Positions 52,272-61,084 of a stretch of 64,000 nt of DNA are shown here, piece by piece. Both the position numbers and the translations under genes were made by a program. Each line of letters begins with the position of its first letter. The stretch's first letter is position 1. Source of the DNA: Microbacterium sp. HD4P20. GTDB lineage: Bacteria; Actinomycetota; Actinomycetes; Actinomycetales; Microbacteriaceae. The notes under the pieces are model-generated. The model had not been told where the DNA came from. It saw nothing but the letters and a program-made list of their open reading frames with translations, and searched no databases. The stretch spans positions 124,001 to 188,000 of the forward strand of contig NZ_JAHZQZ020000010.1 in NCBI RefSeq assembly GCF_019449275.2, read 5' to 3'.

Positions 52272-54158
52272 TCAGCCGGCGCGGGCAGCGAGGGCGTCTT
52301 CGCAGCCGAGCAGCAGCACGCCGGCGCTCCAGGCGTGCGAGAGGGTGAGCAGCATCCCCTTCGGCTGGAAGCACTCGGTCTGGTAGTACCGTTCGGTCAC
52401 CATTCCGCGGTAGGCGTTGAAGTCGCCGTCGAACCGGGCGACGAACTGCCTGAAGCAGGCGAGGGTCTCGAGTGCGCGCTCGCGGTAGTGCGGGTCTGCC
52501 GCGGCGTCGGCCAGCTCGAGCAGTTCGCGCGTGCAGACCAGCCCGTACGCGTGGAGGTGCTGGTTGGATGCCGAGGCCTGATCCGCGCCGCGAGTGCCGA
52601 AGTCGTACATCCCGAGCATCGTGCTCGGCGCGAACTCCACGTCGTAGGTGTAGCGGAACGTCAGCGCGAAATCGGCCGCCCGCCGTCCCAGGTCGAGCCA
52701 TTCGCGGTCGCCGGTCGCGCGGTGCAGCGCCACGTAGGCCATCAGCGCGACGTAGCCGTCTTCGCTGGTGACGGCGAGGTCGACGTCCTCGGGGGCGCCG
52801 TGCAGGTACTCGTCGTGCACGAACCGGGCGTAGTAACGGCCGGCCCGCGCGGCGGCGTCGAGATAGCGCCCATCCCACGCCGCGGCCTCGACCAGCGCGC
52901 CCACCCACGCCAGCCCCGCCGAGCCGCTCCACGACAGCACCTCGCCGGTCTCAGCATGGTGGATGCTGCCGAGGTTGCCGTCGTCGCGCTGGCGGGCCAC
53001 GACGACGTCGAGGTTCGATCGCGCGGCGTCGCGCCACTGCGGGCGATCGGCGAGGGCAATGGCGCGCACGAGGAACTGCGTCGCCTCGCCCAGCGTCCGG
53101 CTGTGCAGTCCACGGCGGTGGGTCGTCCAGCTCTGCGTCCATCCCCTCTCGCGGTACCACACGCCCCACAGCGTGCCGCTCGGCGACAGCTCGGCGGTGC
53201 AGAAGTCGATCACGTCGAGCGCGGCGTCACGAAGGGCCGGGGCATCCGTCCGCTCCGCGTGGCGCAGCATGGCGTAGGCCCACGGGATGCCCGAGACCCA
53301 GCCCACGTGCATCGCCTGACGATCGACGGAGGTGCCGTCGCGCCCCGAGACCTCGCGGTCGAAACCGACGGTCTCGAGCAGCACTCCCGGGTCGGGGTCG
53401 TAGTGCCAGCGCAGGAGACCCTCGGCGCTGAGGGCGGCGGCCGTCGGCACATCGACCCACGGGCGCAACGGTGCGGAAGAGACGGATGCCGCGTGCAGAG
53501 CCCGCAGCACCGGGGCGTAGTCGTGGCGGTCCGGGCCGAGCACGTGCACGTGCACCGAGAGCTCGACCGCATCGCCGGGGTCGAAGCGGTGACGGAGCAC
53601 CTCGGCTGGGCGAGGCCGGCTGTCGCCGTAGTAGGTGACGGGGAACTCCCTTGCCGGGAACGTGGCGCTCAGCTCGGCAGCGCCGTCCCGGAGCGCGAAG
53701 CCGAGACCAGTGAGCCCGAGAGCGGTGACGGGCTCGACCGACAGGGCGAGGCCCGCCGCTCCCGGTGACGGCCACACGAACGCGACTGGCGTGGCCGCCC
53801 GATCCGAGCGGAAATGCCATTCGTCGCTCACGAACGCGGCGTGCTGCTCGGGGGCGCGGGCGCCGGCCTCGAAGCGCGGATAGAGCCGGTCGTTGGTCGC
53901 CGGCCGGTTCTCGCCGTAGAACAGGCCCGGGATGAGCCACCACGGGTCGTCGGCGTCGCCGGCCTGCACGGTGACGCGGACGGCGGCCTCGACCGGGCTC
54001 TCGCCGTCGAAGCGCACCATCACGCGGTGCACGTCGCCGTCGGCGAAGACGGCGACGTGGAAGTCCGCGGGTTCTGCGTCGAGGATCGTGACCGTCGGCG
54101 CGGTCGGCGCGGTCGGCGCGGTCGGCTTCGTGCCGATCGGCTCAGCCGGTGGCGTCAT
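52272..54158 (-). CDS. six-hairpin glycosidase-like protein (probable glycoside hydrolase)
   Basis: 628 residues. The N-terminal half is beta-rich with DPWWLIPGLFYGENRPA; the C-terminal half is an alpha/alpha toroid with HVGWVSGIPWAYAM, GLHSRTLGEATQFLVRA and SWSGSAGLAWVGALVEAAAWDG. Family not recognised with certainty; GH-like toroids act on uronides, arabinosides or mannosides. A Thr/Ala/Pro repeat (TAPTAPTAPT) near the N-terminus is a linker. ATG 54158 lies two bases after the mannosidase stop, or GTG 54164 in a GTGA overlap. No signal peptide, so intracellular. Confidence 0.7.
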   Translation of the reverse strand: MTPPAEPIGTKPTAPTAPTAPTVTILDAEPADFHVAVFADGDVHRVMVRFDGESPVEAAVRVTVQAGDADDPWWLIPGLFYGENRPATNDRLYPRFEAGARAPEQHAAFVSDEWHFRSDRAATPVAFVWPSPGAAGLALSVEPVTALGLTGLGFALRDGAAELSATFPAREFPVTYYGDSRPRPAEVLRHRFDPGDAVELSVHVHVLGPDRHDYAPVLRALHAASVSSAPLRPWVDVPTAAALSAEGLLRWHYDPDPGVLLETVGFDREVSGRDGTSVDRQAMHVGWVSGIPWAYAMLRHAERTDAPALRDAALDVIDFCTAELSPSGTLWGVWYRERGWTQSWTTHRRGLHSRTLGEATQFLVRAIALADRPQWRDAARSNLDVVVARQRDDGNLGSIHHAETGEVLSWSGSAGLAWVGALVEAAAWDGRYLDAAARAGRYYARFVHDEYLHGAPEDVDLAVTSEDGYVALMAYVALHRATGDREWLDLGRRAADFALTFRYTYDVEFAPSTMLGMYDFGTRGADQASASNQHLHAYGLVCTRELLELADAAADPHYRERALETLACFRQFVARFDGDFNAYRGMVTERYYQTECFQPKGMLLTLSHAWSAGVLLLGCEDALAARAG

Positions 54159-54160
54159 GC

Positions 54161-56764
54161 TCACGCGGGCTGCTCTCCGAGCGGCCATTCGAGCAGATCG
54201 ACCTCGACGATGTCGCCGTCGGGCTCGAGCGGCACGCGGAACGTGCGGACCTGGTGCGGCCGGAAGTCGGCGTCGATCGCGCGACCTGCCAGCGGCACGT
54301 CGATGTGCGCCGTCGCCGGCTCGCCGCGCGTCTCGACCGCGCGCACGATGAGGTCGGCCGGGCCGATGGCCGGCACGTCATCGCTGCCCTTGACCGCCGT
54401 CACCATGACCGCGCCCGCGCCGTCGTCGGCGAAGCTGCGCCGCGGCGGCAGGTCGCCGTCGTGGAACGACTCGAGCTGTGCGCGCACCGGCGCGCCGAGC
54501 ACCGCGGCGCGACGCGTCGGCTGCGCGGTGCGCCAGTCGCCGGCGTGGGGGACCAGCTCGAGGCTGAAGCGCTGGATGCCCTGATCCTGGAACGAGTACA
54601 CGCCCTCGGGGTCGAGCAGGCGCGGATCGTGCCACGAGTACACGGGGCTGCGCACCGCGGTGATGCCGATGCTGGGAGTCTCGCCGCCCGCCGAGCCTGC
54701 GGGCGAGACATCCCAGCCGTGCTTGGTGGTGGCGATGACCGTGAGCCCGGCGGCGGCGCCGTCTACGGTGCCGGTGAGATCCACCCAGGACTGCGCCGGC
54801 TCTTCGGCGCCGTCGACCGGGCGCTGGATCGTGCCGTACGGGATCTCGTAGGTCGCCGAGGGATCCTCGAGGCCGACGGGGAAGCGGAGCTTGAGCAGGT
54901 GCGCCTTCTCGCGCCAGTCGATGGTCACGTCGACCCGCACCGCCGCGGCGTCATGCGCGAGGAGGTACTCTTCGACGAGCGTGCTGGCGCCCCACGACTT
55001 CTCCACCCGCACGCGGGAGCGCAGCGGGCCGGTCTCGCGCACGACGATGCGATCGAGGGTCATCGCGGCGCCGGGCCATGCGTAAGAGATGACGCGGTGT
55101 CCCCACGTGTCGGTCGGGTCGTCGCACACCGCGGTGCGCGGCTGCCCCCGCGTGCCGGCGAGCGGATCCACGCCGCTGGCCTTGTCGAGCAGCGACACCA
55201 CGTCGCCGGTCTGCGGGTCGAGCTCGAGCCGCACGTGGGCGTTCTCGATGACGGTGCCGTCCCGGGCCACCGAAAGCCCGGTGTCGGCGGGCAGGGCCGG
55301 GCCCGGCAGCATCCGGTACAGCGCGTATCCCAGTGCGGGCACGTCGGCGCGGAACGTCACGGCTCCGCGGCTCAGGTCGCCGGTGGTCGCGGTGGACTGG
55401 GTGGCCTGCGAGAGGACGGGCTGCCCCTCGTGGTCGACGATGCGCACGCCGTTGCGCTGCGCGCCATACTGCATGTCGACGTCGACCGACACCGGCCACG
55501 GGTGCGGGTTGAAGACGACGACCGGCTGCGTGGCCTCATCCATGGGAATGTCGATGCGGCGGGCGATGCGGTTGTGTGCGCGCGTGATGATGCGCTTGGA
55601 GATCGCCACCGCCTCGCCGAGCTGGTCGCGCGCGTCGTCGTACGACGGCTCGATCGCGGAGCCGGGCAGGATGTCGTGGAACTGGTTGAAGAGGATCTGC
55701 TTCCACGCCCGCTCGAGGTCGTCGCGCGGGTACTCGCTCCCAGTGAGGGCGACATCGATCATGGCCCACCGCTCCGCGGAAAGTGCGGCGTACTGCGCGC
55801 GCCGCTGCCATGCCTTGATGCCCGAGTGCGACGAGTAACACCCCGGCGCGTGGTGCTGCAGGTCGTCGCGGCGCACCGTCAGCGCGTCGAGGAACCCCTC
55901 TCCACGCGAGAGCATCTCGTCGAAGTACGCGCGCGGAGACGACATCGTCATCCTTCCGAAGCTTCCCATGCGGTCATAGCGATGGATCGACTCGATGTTC
56001 GCCTTCGTCGGCCCGCCGCCGTGGTTGCCGACGCCGTAGAACACCATCATCTCGCCCAGTGCCCGGTCGAGCTGGCCGAGCGACTTCTCGGTCTGCCCCG
56101 AGACGTCGCCGGGAGGGCTGCCGTATTCGAAGGGGATGCGGTAGGCGAGCACACGCGATCCGTCGGCGGATTCCCAATTGAACAGGGTGTCGTCGAGGTC
56201 GCCCTCGTGCGGGCCGGGGCGCAGGAAGCAGTACGAGTCCATGCGCTGCCCCTGCAGGATCTGGGGCAGCGAGGCGGTGTGTCCGAACGGGTCGACGTTC
56301 ATGCCGACCGTCGCGATCCTGCCGAAGCGGGACTGCAGGTAGCGCTGCCCGTACAGGCCCTGCCGTGCGAACGACTCGCCCATCGGCATGTTGCAGTCGG
56401 GCTCGACCCACCAGCCGCCGACGTTGACCCATCGGCCTTCGGCGACGCGCTCCTGGATGCGCGCGAACATCTCGGGATCCTGCTCCTCGACCCATGACAG
56501 CAGCACGATCTGGTCGCACGTGAACACGAAGTCGGCGTACTCGTCCATGCGGTCCAGGGCGCTGGCGAACGTGGCCCGAGCCTCTTGGTACCCCTCCTGC
56601 CACGGCCAGAGCCACACCGGGTCGAGGTGGGCGTTGCCGATCATGTGGAGTGTGCGGTCGGGTGTCGCGGTGGGTCGCGGAGCGGGAGCCATATCGCGGG
56701 GCTGCTTCCCCGACGGGGCGTTCGCGATCGGGGCGCTGTTGTTCACGCGGGCTCGGTCGGTCAT
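54161..56764 (-). CDS. GH38 alpha-mannosidase
   Basis: 867 residues, cytosolic. Zinc site: HMIGNAHLDPVWLWPWQEG with His and Asp; catalytic nucleophile in GMNVDPFGHTASLPQIL; GVGNHGGGPTKANI; and HHAPGCYSSHSGIK with two zinc-site His residues. The beta-rich C-terminal domains follow. Size and motifs match bacterial GH38 enzymes that trim mannosides from N-glycans or oligosaccharides. ATG 56764 overlaps the SIS gene stop in ATGA, so it is co-translated with the isomerase and ROK genes upstream. Confidence 0.92.
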   Translation of the reverse strand: MTDRARVNNSAPIANAPSGKQPRDMAPAPRPTATPDRTLHMIGNAHLDPVWLWPWQEGYQEARATFASALDRMDEYADFVFTCDQIVLLSWVEEQDPEMFARIQERVAEGRWVNVGGWWVEPDCNMPMGESFARQGLYGQRYLQSRFGRIATVGMNVDPFGHTASLPQILQGQRMDSYCFLRPGPHEGDLDDTLFNWESADGSRVLAYRIPFEYGSPPGDVSGQTEKSLGQLDRALGEMMVFYGVGNHGGGPTKANIESIHRYDRMGSFGRMTMSSPRAYFDEMLSRGEGFLDALTVRRDDLQHHAPGCYSSHSGIKAWQRRAQYAALSAERWAMIDVALTGSEYPRDDLERAWKQILFNQFHDILPGSAIEPSYDDARDQLGEAVAISKRIITRAHNRIARRIDIPMDEATQPVVVFNPHPWPVSVDVDMQYGAQRNGVRIVDHEGQPVLSQATQSTATTGDLSRGAVTFRADVPALGYALYRMLPGPALPADTGLSVARDGTVIENAHVRLELDPQTGDVVSLLDKASGVDPLAGTRGQPRTAVCDDPTDTWGHRVISYAWPGAAMTLDRIVVRETGPLRSRVRVEKSWGASTLVEEYLLAHDAAAVRVDVTIDWREKAHLLKLRFPVGLEDPSATYEIPYGTIQRPVDGAEEPAQSWVDLTGTVDGAAAGLTVIATTKHGWDVSPAGSAGGETPSIGITAVRSPVYSWHDPRLLDPEGVYSFQDQGIQRFSLELVPHAGDWRTAQPTRRAAVLGAPVRAQLESFHDGDLPPRRSFADDGAGAVMVTAVKGSDDVPAIGPADLIVRAVETRGEPATAHIDVPLAGRAIDADFRPHQVRTFRVPLEPDGDIVEVDLLEWPLGEQPA

Positions 56765-57339
56765 GCCGGCTCCTCTCCCGCTGCCCAGGCATCCAGGATC
56801 TCCGACAGCGCGTGCAGAAGGAAGGTGTGCAGTTCCTGGATGCGGGGGGTCTCGCTCGACGGCGCGAGGAAGGCGTGATCGGCCAGTGCGAGCGACGGTC
56901 CGCCGTCGCCGCCCGCGAACAGCAGCGTCGTCGCACCGTTGGCGCGCGCGGCCGACAGCGCGTTGACGACGTTCGCCGAGCGCCCGCTGGTCGTGAATGC
57001 CGCGACCACGTCGCCCGGCTTCGCCAGCGCCTCGACCTGACGCGAGAACACCTCCTCGAAGGCGTAGTCGTTCGCGATGCATGTCGAGACCGTGGCGTCG
57101 GTCGTGAGGGTGACCGCGGGCAGCGGGCGCCGGTCGCGCTTGTAGTGGCCGATCACCTCGCCGGTGAAGTGCTGCGCGTCGGCAGCGCTGCCGCCGTTGC
57201 CGAGGGTGTACAGGGTGCCGCCGCGCGCGAAGGCGTCGATCAGGGCGGTCCCGACGGCGCGGACGTCGTCCAGGAGCGGCTTGGCCTGCTGCGCGGTGTG
57301 GATGTGCGCGTCGAGCTGATCTTCGAGCCAGTCAGACAC
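56761..57339 (-). CDS. SIS-domain sugar isomerase (GmhA-like)
   Basis: 192 residues. LYTLGNGGSAADAQHFTGEVIG, VAAFTTSGRSANVVNALSAA and RIQELHTFLLHALSEILD are the standard GmhA (sedoheptulose-7-phosphate isomerase) fold with substrate Ser/Thr and His/Glu residues. In a mannoside operon it may act on another phosphosugar. GTG 57339 has GGAGG six bases upstream and overlaps the ROK stop by eight bases. Confidence 0.83.
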   Translation of the reverse strand: MSDWLEDQLDAHIHTAQQAKPLLDDVRAVGTALIDAFARGGTLYTLGNGGSAADAQHFTGEVIGHYKRDRRPLPAVTLTTDATVSTCIANDYAFEEVFSRQVEALAKPGDVVAAFTTSGRSANVVNALSAARANGATTLLFAGGDGGPSLALADHAFLAPSSETPRIQELHTFLLHALSEILDAWAAGEEPA

Positions 57340-58297
57340 GGGCGGCCTCCACGAGGTCGAGGGCGAGTGCGCCGGCGCCGACGACGCACACGGCGTCGCC
57401 CAGTCCGGCGAGGGTGACGAGGGCGCGAGCGGCGGCGGGCGGCATTGCGGTGTCGCGCACGGTGTCGCGCACCGGGTCGAGCAGGATCGAGCCCGAGCGC
57501 GTGACGCCGCCGCCGAGCACGACGACGTGGGGCTCGAAGAGGTTGACGAGGTCGGTGACGGCCTGGCCGAGCAGGTCGGTCGTCTCGTTCCAGACCTCGG
57601 CGGCGACGGGATCCCCCGCGGCGGCCGCGGCCGAGACGTGCTCGGCACGCACCAGCGGGACTTCGCGCAGCGCCGACGGGCGGTCGCTCGTGGCAAGCAG
57701 CTCGTGGGCGCGCACGGCGATGTTCGTGCCCGAGGCATAGGCCTCGAGGCATCCGTTCCGGCCGCATTCGCACCGTCGGCCGCCGGGTCGCACCATCAGG
57801 TGGCCGAACTCGCCGCCGTTGCCGGCCGCCCCGCGGTGCAGCCGCCCGTCGATGATCGAGCCGCCGCCCACGCCGGTCGAGAGGGTCAGGTAGAGCGCGA
57901 TCTCGGCGCCACGGGCCGCGCCGAAGCGGTGTTCGCCGAGCACGGCGGCCGTCGCGTCGTTCTCGACGACGGCCGGCACGCCGAACACCTCCGAGGCCAT
58001 CGAGACGATGGGTACGTTGATCCATCCCGGCAGATGCAGGGGACTGGTGAGGATGCCGGCGGTGGCGTCGAGCGGACCGCCGCAGCTGATTCCCACGGCG
58101 TGCGGTGCGCCGATTCCGGCGGCGGCGATGCTGCGGGCTCCCATGTCGAAGAGGTGGCCGATGACGGCCTCGGGGCCGCGGTGCTTGTCGGTGGGCTCGG
58201 AGAGGAACCCGTGCGTGCGCCCGTCGGGTGTGACCATCGCGACAGCGAGCTTCGTCCCGCCGATGTCGAGCGCGAGCACGGGGTGCTTCGTTGCCAT
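57332..58297 (-). CDS. ROK family sugar kinase (no DNA-binding domain)
   Basis: 321 residues. ATP loop LDIGGTKLAVAMV, substrate and catalytic region VPAVVENDATAAVLGEHRFGAA, TGVGGGSIIDGRLHRGAAGNGGEFGH, and the zinc motif CECGRNGCLEAYASG. No N-terminal helix-turn-helix, so it is a kinase, not a repressor; likely substrates are mannose, N-acetylmannosamine or glucose. ATG 58297 has GGAGG. First gene of an operon with the isomerase, mannosidase and glycosidase. Confidence 0.9.
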   Translation of the reverse strand: MATKHPVLALDIGGTKLAVAMVTPDGRTHGFLSEPTDKHRGPEAVIGHLFDMGARSIAAAGIGAPHAVGISCGGPLDATAGILTSPLHLPGWINVPIVSMASEVFGVPAVVENDATAAVLGEHRFGAARGAEIALYLTLSTGVGGGSIIDGRLHRGAAGNGGEFGHLMVRPGGRRCECGRNGCLEAYASGTNIAVRAHELLATSDRPSALREVPLVRAEHVSAAAAAGDPVAAEVWNETTDLLGQAVTDLVNLFEPHVVVLGGGVTRSGSILLDPVRDTVRDTAMPPAAARALVTLAGLGDAVCVVGAGALALDLVEAARV

Positions 58298-58477
58298 GGG
58301 TTCCTCCGGCCTGCGCGGCGTCGTTCTCTCACACGTTGTGGTCACGATCACGATGTGATCAGCCAAGTGATCACATATGTGACCACACGGTGTGACCACG
58401 ATGTGACATCGTTCCCACATAGTATCAACACCGACGCGTGCCACGCCACTGCCGACGACCGATCGAAGGAGCAGACC
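58298..58477. promoter_or_regulatory. divergent promoter region with a cluster of TGTGA half-sites
   Basis: Between the ROK and sulfatase genes, TGTGATCA, TGATCACA, TGTGACCA (twice) and TGTGACA recur within about 70 bases, and GTGATCACATATGTGACCAC (58368-58387) is a near-perfect 20-bp palindrome. This suits a GntR- or LacI-type regulator controlling both directions. A possible -10 hexamer for the sulfatase gene is TAGTAT at 58420-58425. Confidence 0.55.
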
Positions 58478-59926
58478 ATGCCGACCCCCGCCGGATGCCC
58501 CGACGTGCTGGTGATCCAGTGCGACTCGCTTCCCCCAGATCTCGTGGGCACGTACGGCGATCCGAACGGCGCGACGCCGCACATCGACGCGCTCGCAGGC
58601 CGGGGCGTGCGGTTCGATGCGTCGTGCAACGCCCCGCTGTGCACCCCGTCGCGCGCGTCGATGATGACCGGGCGGCTGGCGAGCCGGCTGGACTGCTTCG
58701 ACAATGCCGGCGAGTTCTCGGCGGAGCATCCCACCATCGCCCACGCGTTCGGCGCGCTCGGGTATCGCACCGCGATCGTCGGCAAGATGCACTTCATCGG
58801 GCACGATCAGCATCACGGCTTCGATGAGCGTCTCGCGCTCGACACCGACTACAGCAAGGGCCATGACCCTCGCCTGTACGCGCTCGCGTACGACTGGAAC
58901 ACGCCGAGCGGCGGCAACCCGAACAGCCCGCAGATGATGGGCGAGTCCTATCTCGCGGCCGAGTCAGCGGCGGTCTACCGCGAGCGGTTCCGGCGTGAGC
59001 TGCATGACGAGCGCGACGACCGCATCCACGACGAGGCGCTCGCGTACCTCTCACGCCAGCATGACGCACCGTTCCTCGCGGTCGTCTCGTATCACGCTCC
59101 GCACAACCCGTTCTGGGCGGCCGATGAGCTCGTCGCGCGCTTCGACGGGGCGATGCCGAGGCTCAGCCCTGAGATCGTGCCGCCGGCGGGCGTGATGGAC
59201 CGCTGGCTCGACGACTTCCACTACGTGCCCGAGGTGCAGGACCGCCTGATGCAGCCCGGCAACCTGCGCTGGATGTACGCGACCGTGTACGCGATGCTCC
59301 ACGAGCTCGACCGTCGCGTCGGCGCTCTGCTGGCGGCGCTTCCGCGACCCGAGAACACGGTGGTGGTGTTCGTCAGCGATCACGGCGACATGCTGGCAGA
59401 CCGCGGGATGCTGCAGAAGCGCACCCTCTACGAGCGCTCGGTGCGGGTTCCGCTCATCGTGAGCGGGCCCGGGATCGCCCGCGGGACGAGTCCCGCCACC
59501 CCGGTGAGTCTCGTCGACCTCTTGCCCACGCTCGCGTCGTTCGTGGGTGCTCCGCTTCCGGTCGACCTCGACGGCGTGGATCTGGCACCGGCGCTGGCCG
59601 GAGGTGATGCGCCGCGGCATCCGGTCGTCGCGGAGTATCACGGCGAGGGCGTGCACGCCCCGTGCTTCCTGCTGCGGCACGGCTCGCTCAAGTACGTGCT
59701 CGTGCACGGACACCAGGAGCACCTCTACGACCTGGGCGCCGACCCGGGGGAGCGGCACGATCTGGCCGGCGCGCGCGAGCACGCCGAGACCCTGACCCGC
59801 CTCCGAGCGCAGCTGCTGGCGATGGTCGATCCCGCGGATGTCGAGCGGCGCGCTCGCGCATCGCAGCGCCGGCGCGCGTTCCTCCACCGCGCGTTCGTGC
59901 GTCGCACCGCCGCGCTCGCCCCTTAA
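58478..59926 (+). CDS. sulfatase (formylglycine-dependent arylsulfatase family)
   Basis: Removes sulfate esters, here probably from sugars. 482 residues. The Cys matured to formylglycine is in LCTPSRASMMTGR (CxPSR signature); the metal-binding first strand is VLVIQCDSLPPDLVGTYG, where the usual second Asp differs; FVSDHGDMLADRGMLQKRTLYE is the second metal region. There is no signal peptide, so it should be intracellular and act on imported sulfated sugars. The modifying enzyme gene (formylglycine-generating enzyme) is not in the window. ATG 58478 has AAGGAG. Confidence 0.9.
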   Translation: MPTPAGCPDVLVIQCDSLPPDLVGTYGDPNGATPHIDALAGRGVRFDASCNAPLCTPSRASMMTGRLASRLDCFDNAGEFSAEHPTIAHAFGALGYRTAIVGKMHFIGHDQHHGFDERLALDTDYSKGHDPRLYALAYDWNTPSGGNPNSPQMMGESYLAAESAAVYRERFRRELHDERDDRIHDEALAYLSRQHDAPFLAVVSYHAPHNPFWAADELVARFDGAMPRLSPEIVPPAGVMDRWLDDFHYVPEVQDRLMQPGNLRWMYATVYAMLHELDRRVGALLAALPRPENTVVVFVSDHGDMLADRGMLQKRTLYERSVRVPLIVSGPGIARGTSPATPVSLVDLLPTLASFVGAPLPVDLDGVDLAPALAGGDAPRHPVVAEYHGEGVHAPCFLLRHGSLKYVLVHGHQEHLYDLGADPGERHDLAGAREHAETLTRLRAQLLAMVDPADVERRARASQRRRAFLHRAFVRRTAALAP

Positions 59927-59969
59927 CGCCCCGCCCCCGCCCCCGCGGCGCACCGCCGTCCCCCTTCCG

Positions 59970-60030
59970 GTTCGTTCGCCACATATGTACGTGAAACGGG
60001 CGATTCGGCGTACATATGTGGCGAACGAAC
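59970..60030. repeat. 22-bp perfect inverted repeat with CACATATG core
   Basis: A 22-bp arm (59970-59991, starting GTTCGTTCGCC) is exactly complementary to 60009-60030 around a 17-base loop, between the convergent sulfatase and LacI genes. It would make a strong bidirectional terminator hairpin, but its AT-containing CACATATGTACG is unusual. Confidence 0.85.
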
Positions 60031-60044
60031 ACCGGGCGGGGGGC

Positions 60045-61079
60045 TCAGCGCGCGGGAGGCGGCGCGATCGACCCGCGGTCGACGAACTGCGTCGGCATCA
60101 CGATCGTGCGCACCGGCGCCTGCGGGGCGTCGATGCGCTCGAGAAGCGCGCGCATCGCGGTCGCGCCGAGGGCTCCGGCATCCTGCCTCCTCGTCGACAC
60201 CCCCGGCTGCACCATGGTCATCCACGGCGCATCGTCGAAGCCGGCCAGGCTCACGTCCTCGGGAATGCGGAGGCCGAGAGCGGATGCCGCCCGCCACGTG
60301 CCCTCGGTCAGCACGTTGTTGGCGGCGAACACCGCCGTGGGCCGGTCGGGGCGGGAGAGGATGCCCTGCGCCGCGGCCATCGCCTCTTCGGCGTCCCAGC
60401 CGGCCTGCACGATGAGCGACTCGTCGACGCGGACCTTACGCGCGGCCAGCGCGTCGAGGTAGCCGCGCTGGCGCTCCTCGCCGGTCGTCCACTCGGTCTC
60501 GTCGATGAGCAGTGCGATGCGCTCGTGCCCCGCGGCGAGCAGGCGCGTCGTGGTGTCGCGCGCGGCGGCACGGTTGTCGACGACGACCGCGTCGGTGTCT
60601 TCGGCGTCGAAGCGGCGGTCCACCTCGATGAGCGGTACGCCCACGCGGGTGAGGAATGCGCTGAGCTCGCGCGACACGGGTGTCGCGATGACACCCGACA
60701 CGCGCGACCCGACGAGTGTCTCGGCCGCTTCCAGCTCGTCGGACTCTTCGCCGCGCAGATCGACCATCACCAGTGTGCGTCCGTGTGCGCGCGCCTCCTC
60801 GCCGATGCCTGATGCCAGTTCGGCGTAGAACACGTTGCGCAGGTCCGACACGAGCACACCGACGGAGCGGCTCGTGCGCTGCTTGAGGCTGCGCGCGGTC
60901 ACGTCCACGACGTAGCCGATCTCCTTCGCCGCCGCCCGCACGCGGTCGCGCACCTCGGGGGCGGCGTAGCCGTTGCCCGAGAGCGCACGCGACGCCGTCG
61001 ACCGCGACACCCCCGCCGCGTCGGCGACCTCTCGGATCGTCGGACGGACGACGGGCTCTCGTCGCGGTGTCTCGTTCAC
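60045..61079 (-). CDS. LacI family transcriptional regulator
   Basis: 344 residues: HTH TIREVADAAGVSRSTASRALSG with hinge YVVDVTARSLKQ, then a periplasmic-binding-protein-like ligand domain (GVLVSDLRNVFYAELASGI to VSLAGFDDAPWMTMVQPGVSTRRQ). GTG 61079 has GGAGGAG eight bases upstream; an earlier GTG at 61088 is too close to that site. It follows the double metallo-beta-lactamase gene and is the likely controller of the carbohydrate operons, through the palindrome at 49200 among others. Confidence 0.9.
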   Translation of the reverse strand: MNETPRREPVVRPTIREVADAAGVSRSTASRALSGNGYAAPEVRDRVRAAAKEIGYVVDVTARSLKQRTSRSVGVLVSDLRNVFYAELASGIGEEARAHGRTLVMVDLRGEESDELEAAETLVGSRVSGVIATPVSRELSAFLTRVGVPLIEVDRRFDAEDTDAVVVDNRAAARDTTTRLLAAGHERIALLIDETEWTTGEERQRGYLDALAARKVRVDESLIVQAGWDAEEAMAAAQGILSRPDRPTAVFAANNVLTEGTWRAASALGLRIPEDVSLAGFDDAPWMTMVQPGVSTRRQDAGALGATAMRALLERIDAPQAPVRTIVMPTQFVDRGSIAPPPAR

Positions 61080-61084
61080 GCGGT

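Noticed and set aside
54090-54125. GGCGCGGTC-type 9-bp tandem repeat
   Set aside because: It only encodes the Thr-Ala-Pro linker of the glycosidase gene and has no other sign of function.
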